Part shown: positions 26,041 to 35,314 of the stretch, one piece after another | Numbering within the stretch: position 1 is the first letter of the stretch | Layout: every line of letters begins with the position of its first letter | Origin: Sulfuritalea sp. | Lineage (GTDB): Bacteria; Pseudomonadota; Gammaproteobacteria; Burkholderiales; Rhodocyclaceae | NCBI GenBank assembly: GCA_016708585.1 | Contig: JADJFK010000004.1 | Coordinates: 62,001-126,000, forward strand | DNA: 64,000 nucleotides | Reading direction: 5' to 3' | Translations under genes and position numbers: made by a program | The notes under the pieces: model-generated | Told to the model about the DNA's origin: nothing | Databases searched by the model: none | What the model saw: only the letters and a program-made list of their open reading frames with translations

Positions 26041-26943
26041 ATGGCGGAAATTACCGCAAGCATGGTCAAGGAACTGCGCGAGAAGACCGACGCGCCGATG
26101 ATGGAATGCAAGAAGGCGCTGACCGAAGCGGCCGGCGACATGGCGAAGGCCGAGGAAATCCTGCGCGTCAAGCTGGGCAACAAGGCCAGCAAGGCCGCAA
26201 CCCGCGTCGCGGCGGAGGGCGTGGTGGCAATCCACATCGCCGCCGACGGCAAGCTGGGCAGCATTTTCGAGATCAACAGCGAGACCGACTTCGTCGCCAA
26301 GAACGACGAGTTCCTCAAGCTGGCTGCCGACTGCGCGCGCCTGGTGGCGGAAAAGAGTCCGGCCGACGTCGCCGCGCTGTCGGCCCTGCCGATGGGCGAA
26401 GGCACGGTCGAATCCACCCGCTCCGCGCTGGTGGGCAAGATCGGCGAGAACATGAGCATCCGCCGCTTCGTCCGCGTTGCGGCCAAGGGCAAATTGACTT
26501 CCTACATCCATGGTGGCTCGAAGATCGGCGTGCTGGTCGATGTGGTCGGCGGCGACGAGCAGCTGGCGAAGGATCTGGCGATGCACATCGCCGCCTCGAA
26601 GCCGAAGTCGCTGGATTCGTCGGGCGTGTCGGCGGATCTGCTGGACATGGAGCGCCGCATCGCCATCGAGAAGGCGCGCGAAGCCGGCAAGCCGGAAGCC
26701 ATGCTGGAAAAGATCGCCGAAGGCACGGTGCAGAAGTACCTGAAGGACGTCACCCTGCTGGGCCAGGTGTTCGTCAAGGCCGAGGACGGCAAGCAGACCA
26801 TCGAGCAGCTGCTGAAGGCGAAGGGCGCATCGGTGGCCAGCTTTACCCTGTTCATCGTCGGCGAGGGCATCGAGAAGAAGGTCAATGACTTCGCCGCCGA
26901 GGTGGCGGCGCAGGCGGCGGCTGCCGCCGGCAACAAGCAATAA
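26041..26943 (+). CDS. tsf: Translation elongation factor Ts
   Basis: This 300-residue nucleotide-exchange factor for EF-Tu is close to the typical 280-300 residues. The UBA-like N-terminus with VKELREKTDAPMMECKKALT and the core motif INSETDFVAKNDEF are present. The ribosome site is the GGAG in TCTGGAGTAG before the ATG. Order rpsB-tsf-pyrH-frr is conserved across proteobacteria. Confidence 0.97.
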   Translation: MAEITASMVKELREKTDAPMMECKKALTEAAGDMAKAEEILRVKLGNKASKAATRVAAEGVVAIHIAADGKLGSIFEINSETDFVAKNDEFLKLAADCARLVAEKSPADVAALSALPMGEGTVESTRSALVGKIGENMSIRRFVRVAAKGKLTSYIHGGSKIGVLVDVVGGDEQLAKDLAMHIAASKPKSLDSSGVSADLLDMERRIAIEKAREAGKPEAMLEKIAEGTVQKYLKDVTLLGQVFVKAEDGKQTIEQLLKAKGASVASFTLFIVGEGIEKKVNDFAAEVAAQAAAAAGNKQ

Positions 26944-26953
26944 TCGACACGCC

Positions 26954-27670
26954 ATGACCGCGCCGAAATTCCGCCGCATCCTGCTCAAGCTGTCGGGCGA
27001 GGCGCTGATGGGCGAAGATGCCTACGGCATCAACACGGCGATGCTGGGCAGCATCGTCGCGGAAATCAAGGCGGTGACCGATCTCGGCGTCGAGGTCGGC
27101 GTGGTCATCGGCGGTGGCAACATCTTCCGCGGCATCGGCGGCACGGCAACCGGCATGGATCGCGCGACGGCCGACTACATGGGCATGCTGGCGACGGTGA
27201 TGAACGCCATGGCGCTGTCGGATGCCATGCGCCAGGCCGGCATCAACGCCCGCGTGCAGTCGGCCCTGAACATCGAGCAGGTGGTCGAGCCCTACATCCG
27301 CGGCAAGGCCATCCGCTATCTCGAAGAAGGCAAGGTGGTGATTTTCGGCGCCGGTACCGGCAATCCCTTCTTCACGACCGATACCGCAGCGGCCTTGCGC
27401 GGCTCCGAAATCGGTGCCGAGATGGTGCTCAAGGCGACCAAGGTCGACGGCATCTATACGGCCGATCCGAAGAAGGATCCGGCGGCGACGCGGTTTGCGC
27501 GCATCAGTTTCGACGAGGCGATCAGCCGCAACCTGGCGGTGATGGATGCCACGGCGTTTGCCCTGTGCCGCGACCAGAAGCTGCCGATCAACGTGTTTTC
27601 GATCTTCAAGGCCGGCGCATTGGAGCGCGTGGTGATGGGCGAGGACGAGGGCACACTGGTCCACGTTTAG
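26954..27670 (+). CDS. pyrH: Uridylate kinase
   Basis: This 238-residue hexameric UMP kinase of the amino-acid-kinase fold converts UMP to UDP. It has LLKLSGEALMG at the phosphate-binding start, VIGGGNIFRG, and the acceptor region ATKVDGIYTADPKKDP. The ATG at 26954 lies 10 bases after tsf. Allosteric control by GTP and UTP is known for the family. Length is normal. Confidence 0.97.
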   Translation: MTAPKFRRILLKLSGEALMGEDAYGINTAMLGSIVAEIKAVTDLGVEVGVVIGGGNIFRGIGGTATGMDRATADYMGMLATVMNAMALSDAMRQAGINARVQSALNIEQVVEPYIRGKAIRYLEEGKVVIFGAGTGNPFFTTDTAAALRGSEIGAEMVLKATKVDGIYTADPKKDPAATRFARISFDEAISRNLAVMDATAFALCRDQKLPINVFSIFKAGALERVVMGEDEGTLVHV

Positions 27671-27678
27671 GAGATGGC

Positions 27679-28236
27679 ATGATTCCCGAACTGAAGAAGG
27701 CATCCGAACACAAGATGCAGAAGAGCCTCGAGGCTCTGAAGGCCGATCTGGCAAAGGTGCGTACCGGACGGGCGCATACCGGCATCCTCGACCATGTGCA
27801 GGTCGACTACTACGGTTCCCCGGTGGCGATTGCCCAGGTCGCCAACGTGACCCTGCTCGATGCCCGTACCATCGGTGTCCAGCCCTGGGAGAAACCGATG
27901 GTGGCCAAGGTGGAGAAGGCCATCCGCGATTCCGACCTGGGCCTCAATCCGTCGAGCCAGGGCGAACTGATCCGCGTGCCGATGCCGGCCCTGACGGAGG
28001 AGCGGCGCCGGGACCTGATCAAGGTCATCAAGCATGAGGGCGAGAACGCCAAGGTAGCGATCCGCAACCTGAGGCGCGACGCGATCACGCACCTGAAGGA
28101 TGCACTGAAAAAGAAGGATATCTCGGAGGACGACGAGCGTCGCGCCCTCGACGACATGCAGCGCCTGACGGATCGCTACGTGGCGGAAGTAGATCGCGCG
28201 CTGGCGGAAAAAGAGAAGGACCTGATGGCGATCTGA
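27679..28236 (+). CDS. frr: Ribosome recycling factor
   Basis: The length of 185 residues is exactly that of the family. The conserved KVRTGRAHTGILDHVQVDYY and VPMPALTEERRRDLIK are present. With EF-G it splits post-termination ribosomes. The gene begins 8 bases after pyrH with GGAGATGGC as ribosome site. Confidence 0.97.
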   Translation: MIPELKKASEHKMQKSLEALKADLAKVRTGRAHTGILDHVQVDYYGSPVAIAQVANVTLLDARTIGVQPWEKPMVAKVEKAIRDSDLGLNPSSQGELIRVPMPALTEERRRDLIKVIKHEGENAKVAIRNLRRDAITHLKDALKKKDISEDDERRALDDMQRLTDRYVAEVDRALAEKEKDLMAI

Positions 28237-28276
28237 GGTTCGCGGATCGGCGCCCGACCGCAGCGGAGGAAGTTGC

Positions 28277-29107
28277 ATGGCAGGAAAATTCACCAGCTCG
28301 ACGCAGGCCATTCCCGCGGTGGGCGATGTGCCATGCCATGTCGCCATCATCATGGATGGCAACGGCCGCTGGGCCAGGAAGCGTTTCATGCCGCGTGTTG
28401 CCGGGCACAAGCGCGGGGTCGAGACGGTGCGCGCCATGGTCAAAGCCTGCATCGAACGTGGTGTCGAATACCTGACCCTGTTCGCCTTTTCCTCCGAGAA
28501 CTGGCGGCGTCCCGCCGAGGAAGTGTCCTTCCTCATGACCCTGTTCGTCAGTGCGCTGCAGGCCGAGGTCGACAAGCTGCACGCCAATGGCGTCCGGCTG
28601 AAGGTGGTGGGCGACCTGACGGCCTTCGAGCCGCGCCTGGTGGCGTTGATCCGCGAGGGCGAGGCGAAGACCGCGAACAATTCCAGGCTGACGCTGACCA
28701 TTGCCGCCAACTACGGCGGTCGCTGGGACATCCTGCAGGCCATGAACCAGCTGGCGCTGGCTCATCCGGAAAAAGTCGGCTGCTTCGGCGAGGCCGATCT
28801 GGCGCCGCACCTGACGATGGCCTATGCGCCGGAACCGGATTTGTTCATACGCACCGGCGGCGAGCAACGGATCAGCAATTTCCTGCTCTGGCAGCTGGCC
28901 TACAGCGAGTTTCATTTCACTGACGTGTTGTGGCCGGATTTCGACGAGGCGGCGCTGGACGCGGCGATAAGCTCGTATCGTCGGCGCGAACGCCGCTTCG
29001 GTCGCACCAGCGAGCAACTCGGCCAGGCCGACGTGGCGCCTGCGTCGTCCCAGGGGATAACGCATCGCTCGGCTTCTGCATCGCGCGCCACGGATCACGA
29101 TGCTTAG
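28277..29107 (+). CDS. uppS: Di-trans,poly-cis-undecaprenyl-diphosphate synthase
   Basis: This 276-residue cis-prenyltransferase makes the C55 lipid carrier for peptidoglycan and LPS. IIMDGNGRWA supplies the catalytic Asp. FSSENWRRP and RTGGEQRISNFLLWQLAYSE are the other signature blocks. GGAGGAAG precedes the ATG. The C-terminus carries about 20 extra residues compared with E. coli and overlaps cdsA by eight bases. Confidence 0.96.
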   Translation: MAGKFTSSTQAIPAVGDVPCHVAIIMDGNGRWARKRFMPRVAGHKRGVETVRAMVKACIERGVEYLTLFAFSSENWRRPAEEVSFLMTLFVSALQAEVDKLHANGVRLKVVGDLTAFEPRLVALIREGEAKTANNSRLTLTIAANYGGRWDILQAMNQLALAHPEKVGCFGEADLAPHLTMAYAPEPDLFIRTGGEQRISNFLLWQLAYSEFHFTDVLWPDFDEAALDAAISSYRRRERRFGRTSEQLGQADVAPASSQGITHRSASASRATDHDA

Positions 29108-29903
29108 GACGCGGGTCATCACCGCACTGTTTCTGGTAGCGGGCTTCGCCCTGGTACTTTTCGCACTGCCGCCGGTGGCGGCGACCCTGGCTTTTGCCGC
29201 GATTGCGGCACTGGCGGCATGGGAGTGGGGCGGCCTGATGCGCCAGGATCAGCCGGCGCGCGTGATGTATGCATTTGTGCTGCTGCTGTTCTGCTGGCAG
29301 ATCACCGTGGCGGCCCCGCAGCTTGTTCCGGTTTTGCTGGTTGTGTCCGCGGTATTCTGGATTCTTGTCGTGCCCTTGTGGTTCCGCTTCAAATGGACAC
29401 TGGCGGGCAACGACTTTTTCGGTTACCTGCTCGGTGCTTTGGTGATCCTGCCGACCTGGGCGGCGATGGCGGCCTTGCACGCCATGAGTGCATGGCTGTT
29501 GCTGGCCGCGATGGCGCTGGTCTGGGTCGCCGACATTGCGGCATACTTCACCGGGCGGGCCTTCGGCAGGCACAAACTGGCACCGGCGATCAGTCCGGGC
29601 AAGACCTGGGAGGGCGTCGCGGGTGCGGTGATCGGCGTCATGATCTACGGCGCGATCGTGCTCAATTATTCGCCTCTGGCCGGACACGTGCCGCTGGCTG
29701 CGCCATTGCTTGCACTGCTGCTGCTGCTGCTCACGGCGGTCAGCGTGATGGGCGACCTGTTCGAATCCTTGCTCAAACGCCAGGCCGGCATCAAGGACAG
29801 CAGCAACCTGCTGCCCGGTCACGGCGGCGTGCTCGATCGCATCGACGCCCTGACCTCGACCCTGCCGTTGGCGGCGCTGATCCTGTATTTCGTCCGCCCA
29901 TGA
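29100..29903 (+). CDS. cdsA: Phosphatidate cytidylyltransferase
   Basis: This 267-residue inner-membrane protein with about eight helices makes CDP-diacylglycerol from phosphatidic acid and CTP. The family signature runs through SVMGDLFESLLKRQAGIKDS and LLPGHGGVLDRIDAL near the C-terminus. PAISPGKTWEG is the other conserved block. It overlaps uppS by eight bases and dxr by four (ATGA). Confidence 0.96.
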   Translation: MLRTRVITALFLVAGFALVLFALPPVAATLAFAAIAALAAWEWGGLMRQDQPARVMYAFVLLLFCWQITVAAPQLVPVLLVVSAVFWILVVPLWFRFKWTLAGNDFFGYLLGALVILPTWAAMAALHAMSAWLLLAAMALVWVADIAAYFTGRAFGRHKLAPAISPGKTWEGVAGAVIGVMIYGAIVLNYSPLAGHVPLAAPLLALLLLLLTAVSVMGDLFESLLKRQAGIKDSSNLLPGHGGVLDRIDALTSTLPLAALILYFVRP

Positions 29904-31088
29904 AACTGACCATACTCGGCGCCACCGGTTCGATCGGTGCCAGCACGCTGGACGTGGTAGCGCGCCATCCGGACCGCTTTGAGGTGGTGGCACTGACCGG
30001 GCATAGTCAGGTGGACGCCCTTGCTGCACAGTGCCGGCAGTTTCAACCGGCGTATGCGGTGGTGGGCAGCGCGACGGCAGCGCAGCAGCTTGCCGGCATG
30101 CTCAGGGACGCCGGTGTGCGCACCGAGGTACAGTACGGCGCCGACGCCCTGGCGGGGGTCGCCAGCCTGCCTGAGGTCGACGCGGTGATGGCCGCCATTG
30201 TCGGTGCCGCCGGATTGCCGCCGACTTTTGCCGCCGCCCGCGCCGGCAAGCGCGTCCTGCTGGCCAACAAGGAGGCGCTGGTCATGGCCGGCGCGGTGTT
30301 CATGGCCGAGGCGCGCCGCGCCGGCGCCCTCCTGCTGCCGATCGACAGCGAACACAACGCGGTTTTCCAGTCCATGCCCCATGACTATCGCGACGACATG
30401 GCGCGGGGCGGGGTCCGGCGGATCCTGCTGACTGCCTCGGGCGGTCCGTTTCGCACCGCGCCGCTCGATGCGCTGACGCGGATCACGCCCGAGCAGGCGG
30501 TCGCGCATCCGAACTGGGTGATGGGACGCAAGATTTCCGTCGATTCGGCGACCATGATGAACAAGGGCCTCGAAGTGATCGAGGCGCACTGGCTGTTCGA
30601 TGCGCCGGCCGAGAAGAATCGAGGTGGTGATCCATCCGCAGAGCGTGATCCATTCCCTGGTCGATTACGAGGATGGTTCGGTTCTGGCCCAGCTCGGCAA
30701 CCCCGACATGCGCACCCCGATCGCCCATGCCATGGCCTGGCCGGAGCGCATCGATTCGGGCGTGGCGCCGCTCGACCTGTTCGCCGTCGGCCGGCTCGAT
30801 TTCGAGCGGCCGGACCCGGCGCGCTTCCCCTGCCTCGACCTGGCTTACCGCGCCTTGCGTGCGGAAGGCAATGCCGCTGCGGTGCTGAATGCGGCCAATG
30901 AGGTGGCGGTGTCCGCGTTTCTTGAACGGCGATTGCCCTTTCTGGGCATTGCCGACCTGATCGCCGCAACCCTCGACGCAGTGCCGCAGGCGGCACTGAC
31001 CGATCTGGCGGCCGTGCTGGAGGCCGATCGCCAGGGACGCACAACGGCGACGGAAATCCTCGCGCGGCTCGGGGGTTCCGCGCCGTGA
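29900..31088 (+). CDS. dxr: 1-deoxy-D-xylulose 5-phosphate reductoisomerase, interrupted by a one-base frameshift
   Basis: This enzyme converts DXP to MEP in isoprenoid synthesis. Codons from 29900 encode the NADPH-binding LGATGSIGASTLDVV, the metal site DSEHNAVFQ, and ASGGPF through MMNKGLEVIEAHWLFDAPAEK in one frame. At about 30615-30618 the frame shifts, and IEVVIHPQSVIHSLV onwards continues in another frame to 31088. Removing one A from GAGAAGAATCGAG restores the expected protein of about 395 residues. Everything on both sides is well conserved and the operon neighbours are intact, so a sequencing or assembly error is more likely than gene decay. Confidence 0.9.
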
Positions 31089-32458
31089 ATCCGCAAATGC
31101 TGGCCTGGTATGTCGCCGCCTTCCTGCTCGCCCTCGCGGTGCTGGTGGTGGTGCACGAAATGGGGCACTACCTGGCCGCGCGCGCCTGCAATGTCAAGGT
31201 GCTGCGCTTCGCCTTCGGTTTCGGCAAGGTGATCTGGATGCGCCGCCACGGACGCGACCGCACCGAATGGGCGATTTCGGCATTTCCGCTGGGTGGTTAC
31301 GTCAAGATGCTCGACGAGCGGGAAGGCGATGTCGCCGTCGCCGACTTGCCGCGCGCCTTCAACCGGCAGACCGTCGGCCGGCGCGCCTTCATCGTGGCGG
31401 CGGGGCCGGCTGCCAACTTCCTGCTGGCCATCGTGCTCTACTGGTTCCTGTTCATGCATGGCGTCACCGAACTCAAGCCGCGCCTCGGTTTGCCGCCGGC
31501 GGGGACGCCGGCGGCGATGGCCGGCATCGTTGAAGGCGGTACGGTTCGCGCAGTCAATGGCAAGCCGATCGAGACTTGGCAGGAATTGCGCTGGGAAGTC
31601 ATGAGGCAGGCGCTTGACAAGGAGCCCCTGCACCTGGAGGTGGTCGGTGCGCACCGCGAAATCGGTGTTTACCGTTTTGCCAGTGACCGTTTCGATGTCG
31701 AAGAACTGGAAGAAGATCCCCTGCGGCTGCTGGGACTGGTACTCTACCGTCCGCCGCTGCCGGCCGTGGTGGGACAGGTGCAGTCGGGTTCTGCGGCGGC
31801 AGAAGCGGGGTTCCGCGAGGGCGACCGGGTACTGGAGATCGACGGCAAGGCAATTGCCGTGTGGGCGGAATTGGCATCTGCCGCGCGGGCGGCGGCTGGA
31901 CGCCAGTTGCGCTTCCTCGTCGAGCGCGACGGCGTAAGGCTCGAACTGGCGGCGATTCCGCGTGCGGCCGGGGAGGGCGGACAAAAGCTGGGACGACTGG
32001 GCCTGACGGCCAGGGAAGGCCAGGGTGATCTGTTCGATATGACTGTCGTGGTCCGCTACGGCCCCCTCGAATCAGTCGGTCGGGCACTGCGGCAGACCTG
32101 GGACACGTCGGTCCTCAGCCTGCGCATGATGGGCCGCATGCTGACCGGAGAACTGTCGTGGAAGAACCTCTCCGGCCCGGTGACGATCGCCGATTACGCC
32201 GGCCAGTCGGCGCGACTTGGCCCCAGCCATTACCTGCGCTTTCTGGCCCTGATCAGCATCAGTCTCGGCGTGCTCAACCTGCTGCCTGTACCCGTTCTGG
32301 ACGGAGGGCATTTGATGTATTATCTCGTCGAGTTTCTCAAGGGTGGCCCGGTGTCGGAACGCGCCCTGGAAATCGGCCAGCAGATTGGGTTTACCCTGCT
32401 TGCGCTGCTCATGGCTTTTGCCTTTTACAACGACATCAACCGCCTTGTTTCCGGCTAA
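31085..32458 (+). CDS. rseP: Site-2 intramembrane metalloprotease RseP
   Basis: This 457-residue inner-membrane zinc protease cleaves anti-sigma factor RseA after DegS and removes remnant signal peptides. HEMGHY (His24, Glu25, His28) lies in the first helix. Two PDZ domains occupy about 115-290, and NLLPVPVLDGGHL supplies the third zinc ligand near the C-terminus. The GTG start overlaps the dxr stop (GTGA). The dxr-rseP-bamA order links isoprenoid, stress and outer-membrane functions. Confidence 0.95.
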   Translation: MNPQMLAWYVAAFLLALAVLVVVHEMGHYLAARACNVKVLRFAFGFGKVIWMRRHGRDRTEWAISAFPLGGYVKMLDEREGDVAVADLPRAFNRQTVGRRAFIVAAGPAANFLLAIVLYWFLFMHGVTELKPRLGLPPAGTPAAMAGIVEGGTVRAVNGKPIETWQELRWEVMRQALDKEPLHLEVVGAHREIGVYRFASDRFDVEELEEDPLRLLGLVLYRPPLPAVVGQVQSGSAAAEAGFREGDRVLEIDGKAIAVWAELASAARAAAGRQLRFLVERDGVRLELAAIPRAAGEGGQKLGRLGLTAREGQGDLFDMTVVVRYGPLESVGRALRQTWDTSVLSLRMMGRMLTGELSWKNLSGPVTIADYAGQSARLGPSHYLRFLALISISLGVLNLLPVPVLDGGHLMYYLVEFLKGGPVSERALEIGQQIGFTLLALLMAFAFYNDINRLVSG

Positions 32459-32473
32459 TTTTCGTCCAACTAC

Positions 32474-34789
32474 ATGAACAAGAAACTGCTTGCCGGGCTG
32501 ATTTTTGCGCTGCTGGCGCGTGCCGCATTGGCCTTTGATCCCTTCCAGATCAAGGATATCCGGGTCGAGGGCATCCAGCGTACCGAAGCAGGAACCGTGT
32601 TCTCCTACCTGCCGGTGAAGGTGGGCGACACCATGAACGACGAGAAGGCGGCCGCCGCGATCAAGGCCTTGTTCGCCACCGGCTTCTTCAAGGACGTGCG
32701 CCTGGAGATAGACGGGCAGGTGCTGGTGGTGGTGCTGGAAGAGCGGCCGGCCATCGCCTCCCTGGAATTCACCGGACTCAAGACCTTCAAGCCCGAAGAC
32801 TTGAAGAAGGGTCTGCGCGACGTCGGCCTTGCCGAGTCGCGCATCTTCGATCGCGCGATGGTCGAGCGCGCCGAGCAGGAACTCAAGCGCCAGTACCTCT
32901 CGCAGGGCTACTACGCGGTGCAGGTGACGACCACCATCACGCCGCTGGAGCGCAATCGCGTCGGCATCAACTTTGCCGTGGTCGAGGGCGATATCGCCAA
33001 GATCAAGCAGATCAACATCGTCGGCGCCGGCGCCTTCAAGGAATCGGACCTGCTCGATCTGATGGTCTTGCGGCCGCCGAACTGGATCACGTGGTATACG
33101 AAAAACGACCAATACTCCAAGCAGAAACTCTCCGGGGACATCGAGACCCTGCGCTCGTACTACCTCAATCGCGGCTACCTTGAATTCAACGTCGAGTCGA
33201 CCCAGGTATCGATTTCGCCGGAAAAACAGGACATCTACATCACCATCAACATCAGCGAGGGTGAAAAGTACACCATATCCTCGGTCAAGCTGGCCGGCCA
33301 GTTGCTGGTGCCGGAGGAGGAATTGACGAAGCTGGTAAGGATCAAGCCGGGTGAGGTGTTCTCGCGCGAGAACATGACCGAGACCACCAAGGCCATCAGC
33401 GAACGCCTGGGCAACGATGGTTATGCATTCGCCAACGTCAACGCCGCTCCGGAACTCGACAAGGAGAAACGCCAGGTGGCGTTTACGGTGTTCATCGATC
33501 CGGGGCGCCGGGTCTATGTCCGTCGCATCAACGTGTCCGGCAATACCAAGACCCGCGACGAGGTGATCCGCCGCGAAATGCGTCAGTCGGAAGCCGGCTG
33601 GTACGACGGAGCGAAGATCAACAAGTCGCGCACGCGGGTCGACCGCCTCGGCTATTTCGATGAAGTGACGGTGGAAACGCCGCCCGTCCCCGGAACGACC
33701 GACCAGGTCGACATGGAACTCAAGGTCAAGGAGAAGCCCACCGGAAACCTGGCGTTGGGCGCGGGTTTTTCGAGTTCGGAGAAATTCACGCTTTCGGGTT
33801 CCATCTCGCAGCAGAACCTCTTCGGCAGCGGCAAGCACCTCAGCTTCCAGGTCAGTACCAGCAAGTCGAACCAGGTCTATTCGATCTCGCATACCGACCC
33901 CTATTTCACCGTCGATGGCGTCAGCCAGGGCTTCGACCTATACGTGCGCAATGTCGACACGTCATCGCTGTCGACCTCCAGCTACAGTTCGGATTCGATG
34001 GGCGGCGGCATGCGTTGGGGGGTTCCGACCGGCGAGGACGATTACGTCAATTTCGGCCTGTCCTACGATCGCACCAAGATCAATGACCTCGGCAGCGACC
34101 CTTCCGCACAGTATGTTCGATACCTGGCGGAATACGGCAAGACCACGGATACTTTTCTGACCACCTTCGGCTGGCAGAAAGACGAACGCGACAGCCTGAT
34201 CATGCCCACCTCGGGAAGGCTGCGCAAGGCGTTGGCCGAGGTTTCGCTGCCCGGCAGCACGGTAAGCTACTACCGCGCCAGCTATCAGCATCTGCAGTTC
34301 TTTCCGCTCATCGAGCGCGGCAAGCTGACGCTGGCCCTGAACGGCGAAGTCGGCATCGGCAGGACCTATGGCAGTGACAATATGCTGCCTTTCTTCAAGA
34401 ACTACTACGCCGGGGGCATAGGCTCGGTGCGTGGCTTCGAGTCGGGCTCGCTGGGGCCGCGTGATCCGCTGAGTGGGGACCCGGTCGGGGGCGACACGCG
34501 ATTGGTCGCCAATGCCGAACTCATGTTTCCCGTTCCCGGCATGGGGATGGACAAGTCCTTGCGCATGAGCGTTTTTGTCGACGCCGGCAACGTCTGGGGT
34601 CCGAACAAGATAAGGGGCATCGACTACGGCACCCAATTCGACATGGGCGACTTGAGATACAGCGCCGGAGTGGCCTTGGCGTGGAGTTCACCGTTTGGGC
34701 CTTTGAAGTTTTCCTACGGCAATCCTTTCGACACGAAGAAAAACGACGATATCCAGCGCCTGCAGTTCCAGATGGGCTCGTCGTTCTGA
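32474..34789 (+). CDS. bamA: Outer-membrane protein assembly factor BamA
   Basis: This 771-residue essential Omp85 protein inserts beta-barrels into the outer membrane. It has a signal peptide ending near residue 20 (LARAALA-F), five POTRA domains (about 22-420) and a C-terminal 16-strand barrel. The conserved loop GSVRGFESGSLGPRD contains the VRGF motif, and the protein ends in the C-terminal aromatic MGSSF that marks outer-membrane barrels. It sits between rseP and its periplasmic chaperone partner ompH. Confidence 0.96.
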   Translation: MNKKLLAGLIFALLARAALAFDPFQIKDIRVEGIQRTEAGTVFSYLPVKVGDTMNDEKAAAAIKALFATGFFKDVRLEIDGQVLVVVLEERPAIASLEFTGLKTFKPEDLKKGLRDVGLAESRIFDRAMVERAEQELKRQYLSQGYYAVQVTTTITPLERNRVGINFAVVEGDIAKIKQINIVGAGAFKESDLLDLMVLRPPNWITWYTKNDQYSKQKLSGDIETLRSYYLNRGYLEFNVESTQVSISPEKQDIYITINISEGEKYTISSVKLAGQLLVPEEELTKLVRIKPGEVFSRENMTETTKAISERLGNDGYAFANVNAAPELDKEKRQVAFTVFIDPGRRVYVRRINVSGNTKTRDEVIRREMRQSEAGWYDGAKINKSRTRVDRLGYFDEVTVETPPVPGTTDQVDMELKVKEKPTGNLALGAGFSSSEKFTLSGSISQQNLFGSGKHLSFQVSTSKSNQVYSISHTDPYFTVDGVSQGFDLYVRNVDTSSLSTSSYSSDSMGGGMRWGVPTGEDDYVNFGLSYDRTKINDLGSDPSAQYVRYLAEYGKTTDTFLTTFGWQKDERDSLIMPTSGRLRKALAEVSLPGSTVSYYRASYQHLQFFPLIERGKLTLALNGEVGIGRTYGSDNMLPFFKNYYAGGIGSVRGFESGSLGPRDPLSGDPVGGDTRLVANAELMFPVPGMGMDKSLRMSVFVDAGNVWGPNKIRGIDYGTQFDMGDLRYSAGVALAWSSPFGPLKFSYGNPFDTKKNDDIQRLQFQMGSSF

Positions 34790-34813
34790 GCCCCTACCAA
34801 GAGTGAGACAGTC

Positions 34814-35314
34814 ATGCTGAAGAAAACAGTTCTTGCCGGTATTGCCCTGCTGTCGCTCTCCGCCGTCGCGCTCGCGGACAGCAAGATCGGCGCGATCAAT
34901 ATCCAGAAGATATTGGCCGATGCGCCCCAGGCGGCACGCGCCAAGAAGAAGATCGAGAAGGACTTCGAGGTGCGCGACCAGGAGTTGCAGCGCATCGCCA
35001 AGCAGCTGAAGACGATGCAGGAAAACCTCGACAAGAATGCGGTGACCATGGCCGAGACCGAGCGCCGCACCAAGGAGCGCGAGTTCGGCGATCTCAGCCG
35101 GGAGTTCGAGCGCAAGCGGCGCGAGTTCCGCGAGGACCTGAGCCAGCGGCAGAACGAGGAAATGGCGGCAATCTTCGAGCGCGTCAACAAGATCGTCAAG
35201 CAGCTTGCCGAAGCCGAGAAGTACGACATCATTTTCCAGGAGGCGGCCTACGTGAACCCGCGCATCGACATCACCGACAAGGTGATCAAGGCGCTGGGTG
35301 ACGGCGGCAAGTAA
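34814..35314 (+). CDS. skp: Periplasmic chaperone Skp/OmpH
   Basis: This 166-residue protein has a signal peptide (cleavage near AVALA-DS, residue 22) followed by DSKIGAINIQKILAD and a long, highly charged helical hairpin (about 45-135). That is the tentacle of the trimeric Skp 'jellyfish'. It carries unfolded outer-membrane proteins across the periplasm to BamA, encoded just upstream. Confidence 0.94.
   Translation: MLKKTVLAGIALLSLSAVALADSKIGAINIQKILADAPQAARAKKKIEKDFEVRDQELQRIAKQLKTMQENLDKNAVTMAETERRTKEREFGDLSREFERKRREFREDLSQRQNEEMAAIFERVNKIVKQLAEAEKYDIIFQEAAYVNPRIDITDKVIKALGDGGK

Noticed and set aside
30600..31088. Separate downstream gene starting within dxr
   Set aside because: It is the C-terminal half of Dxr displaced by a single-base shift, not an independent gene.
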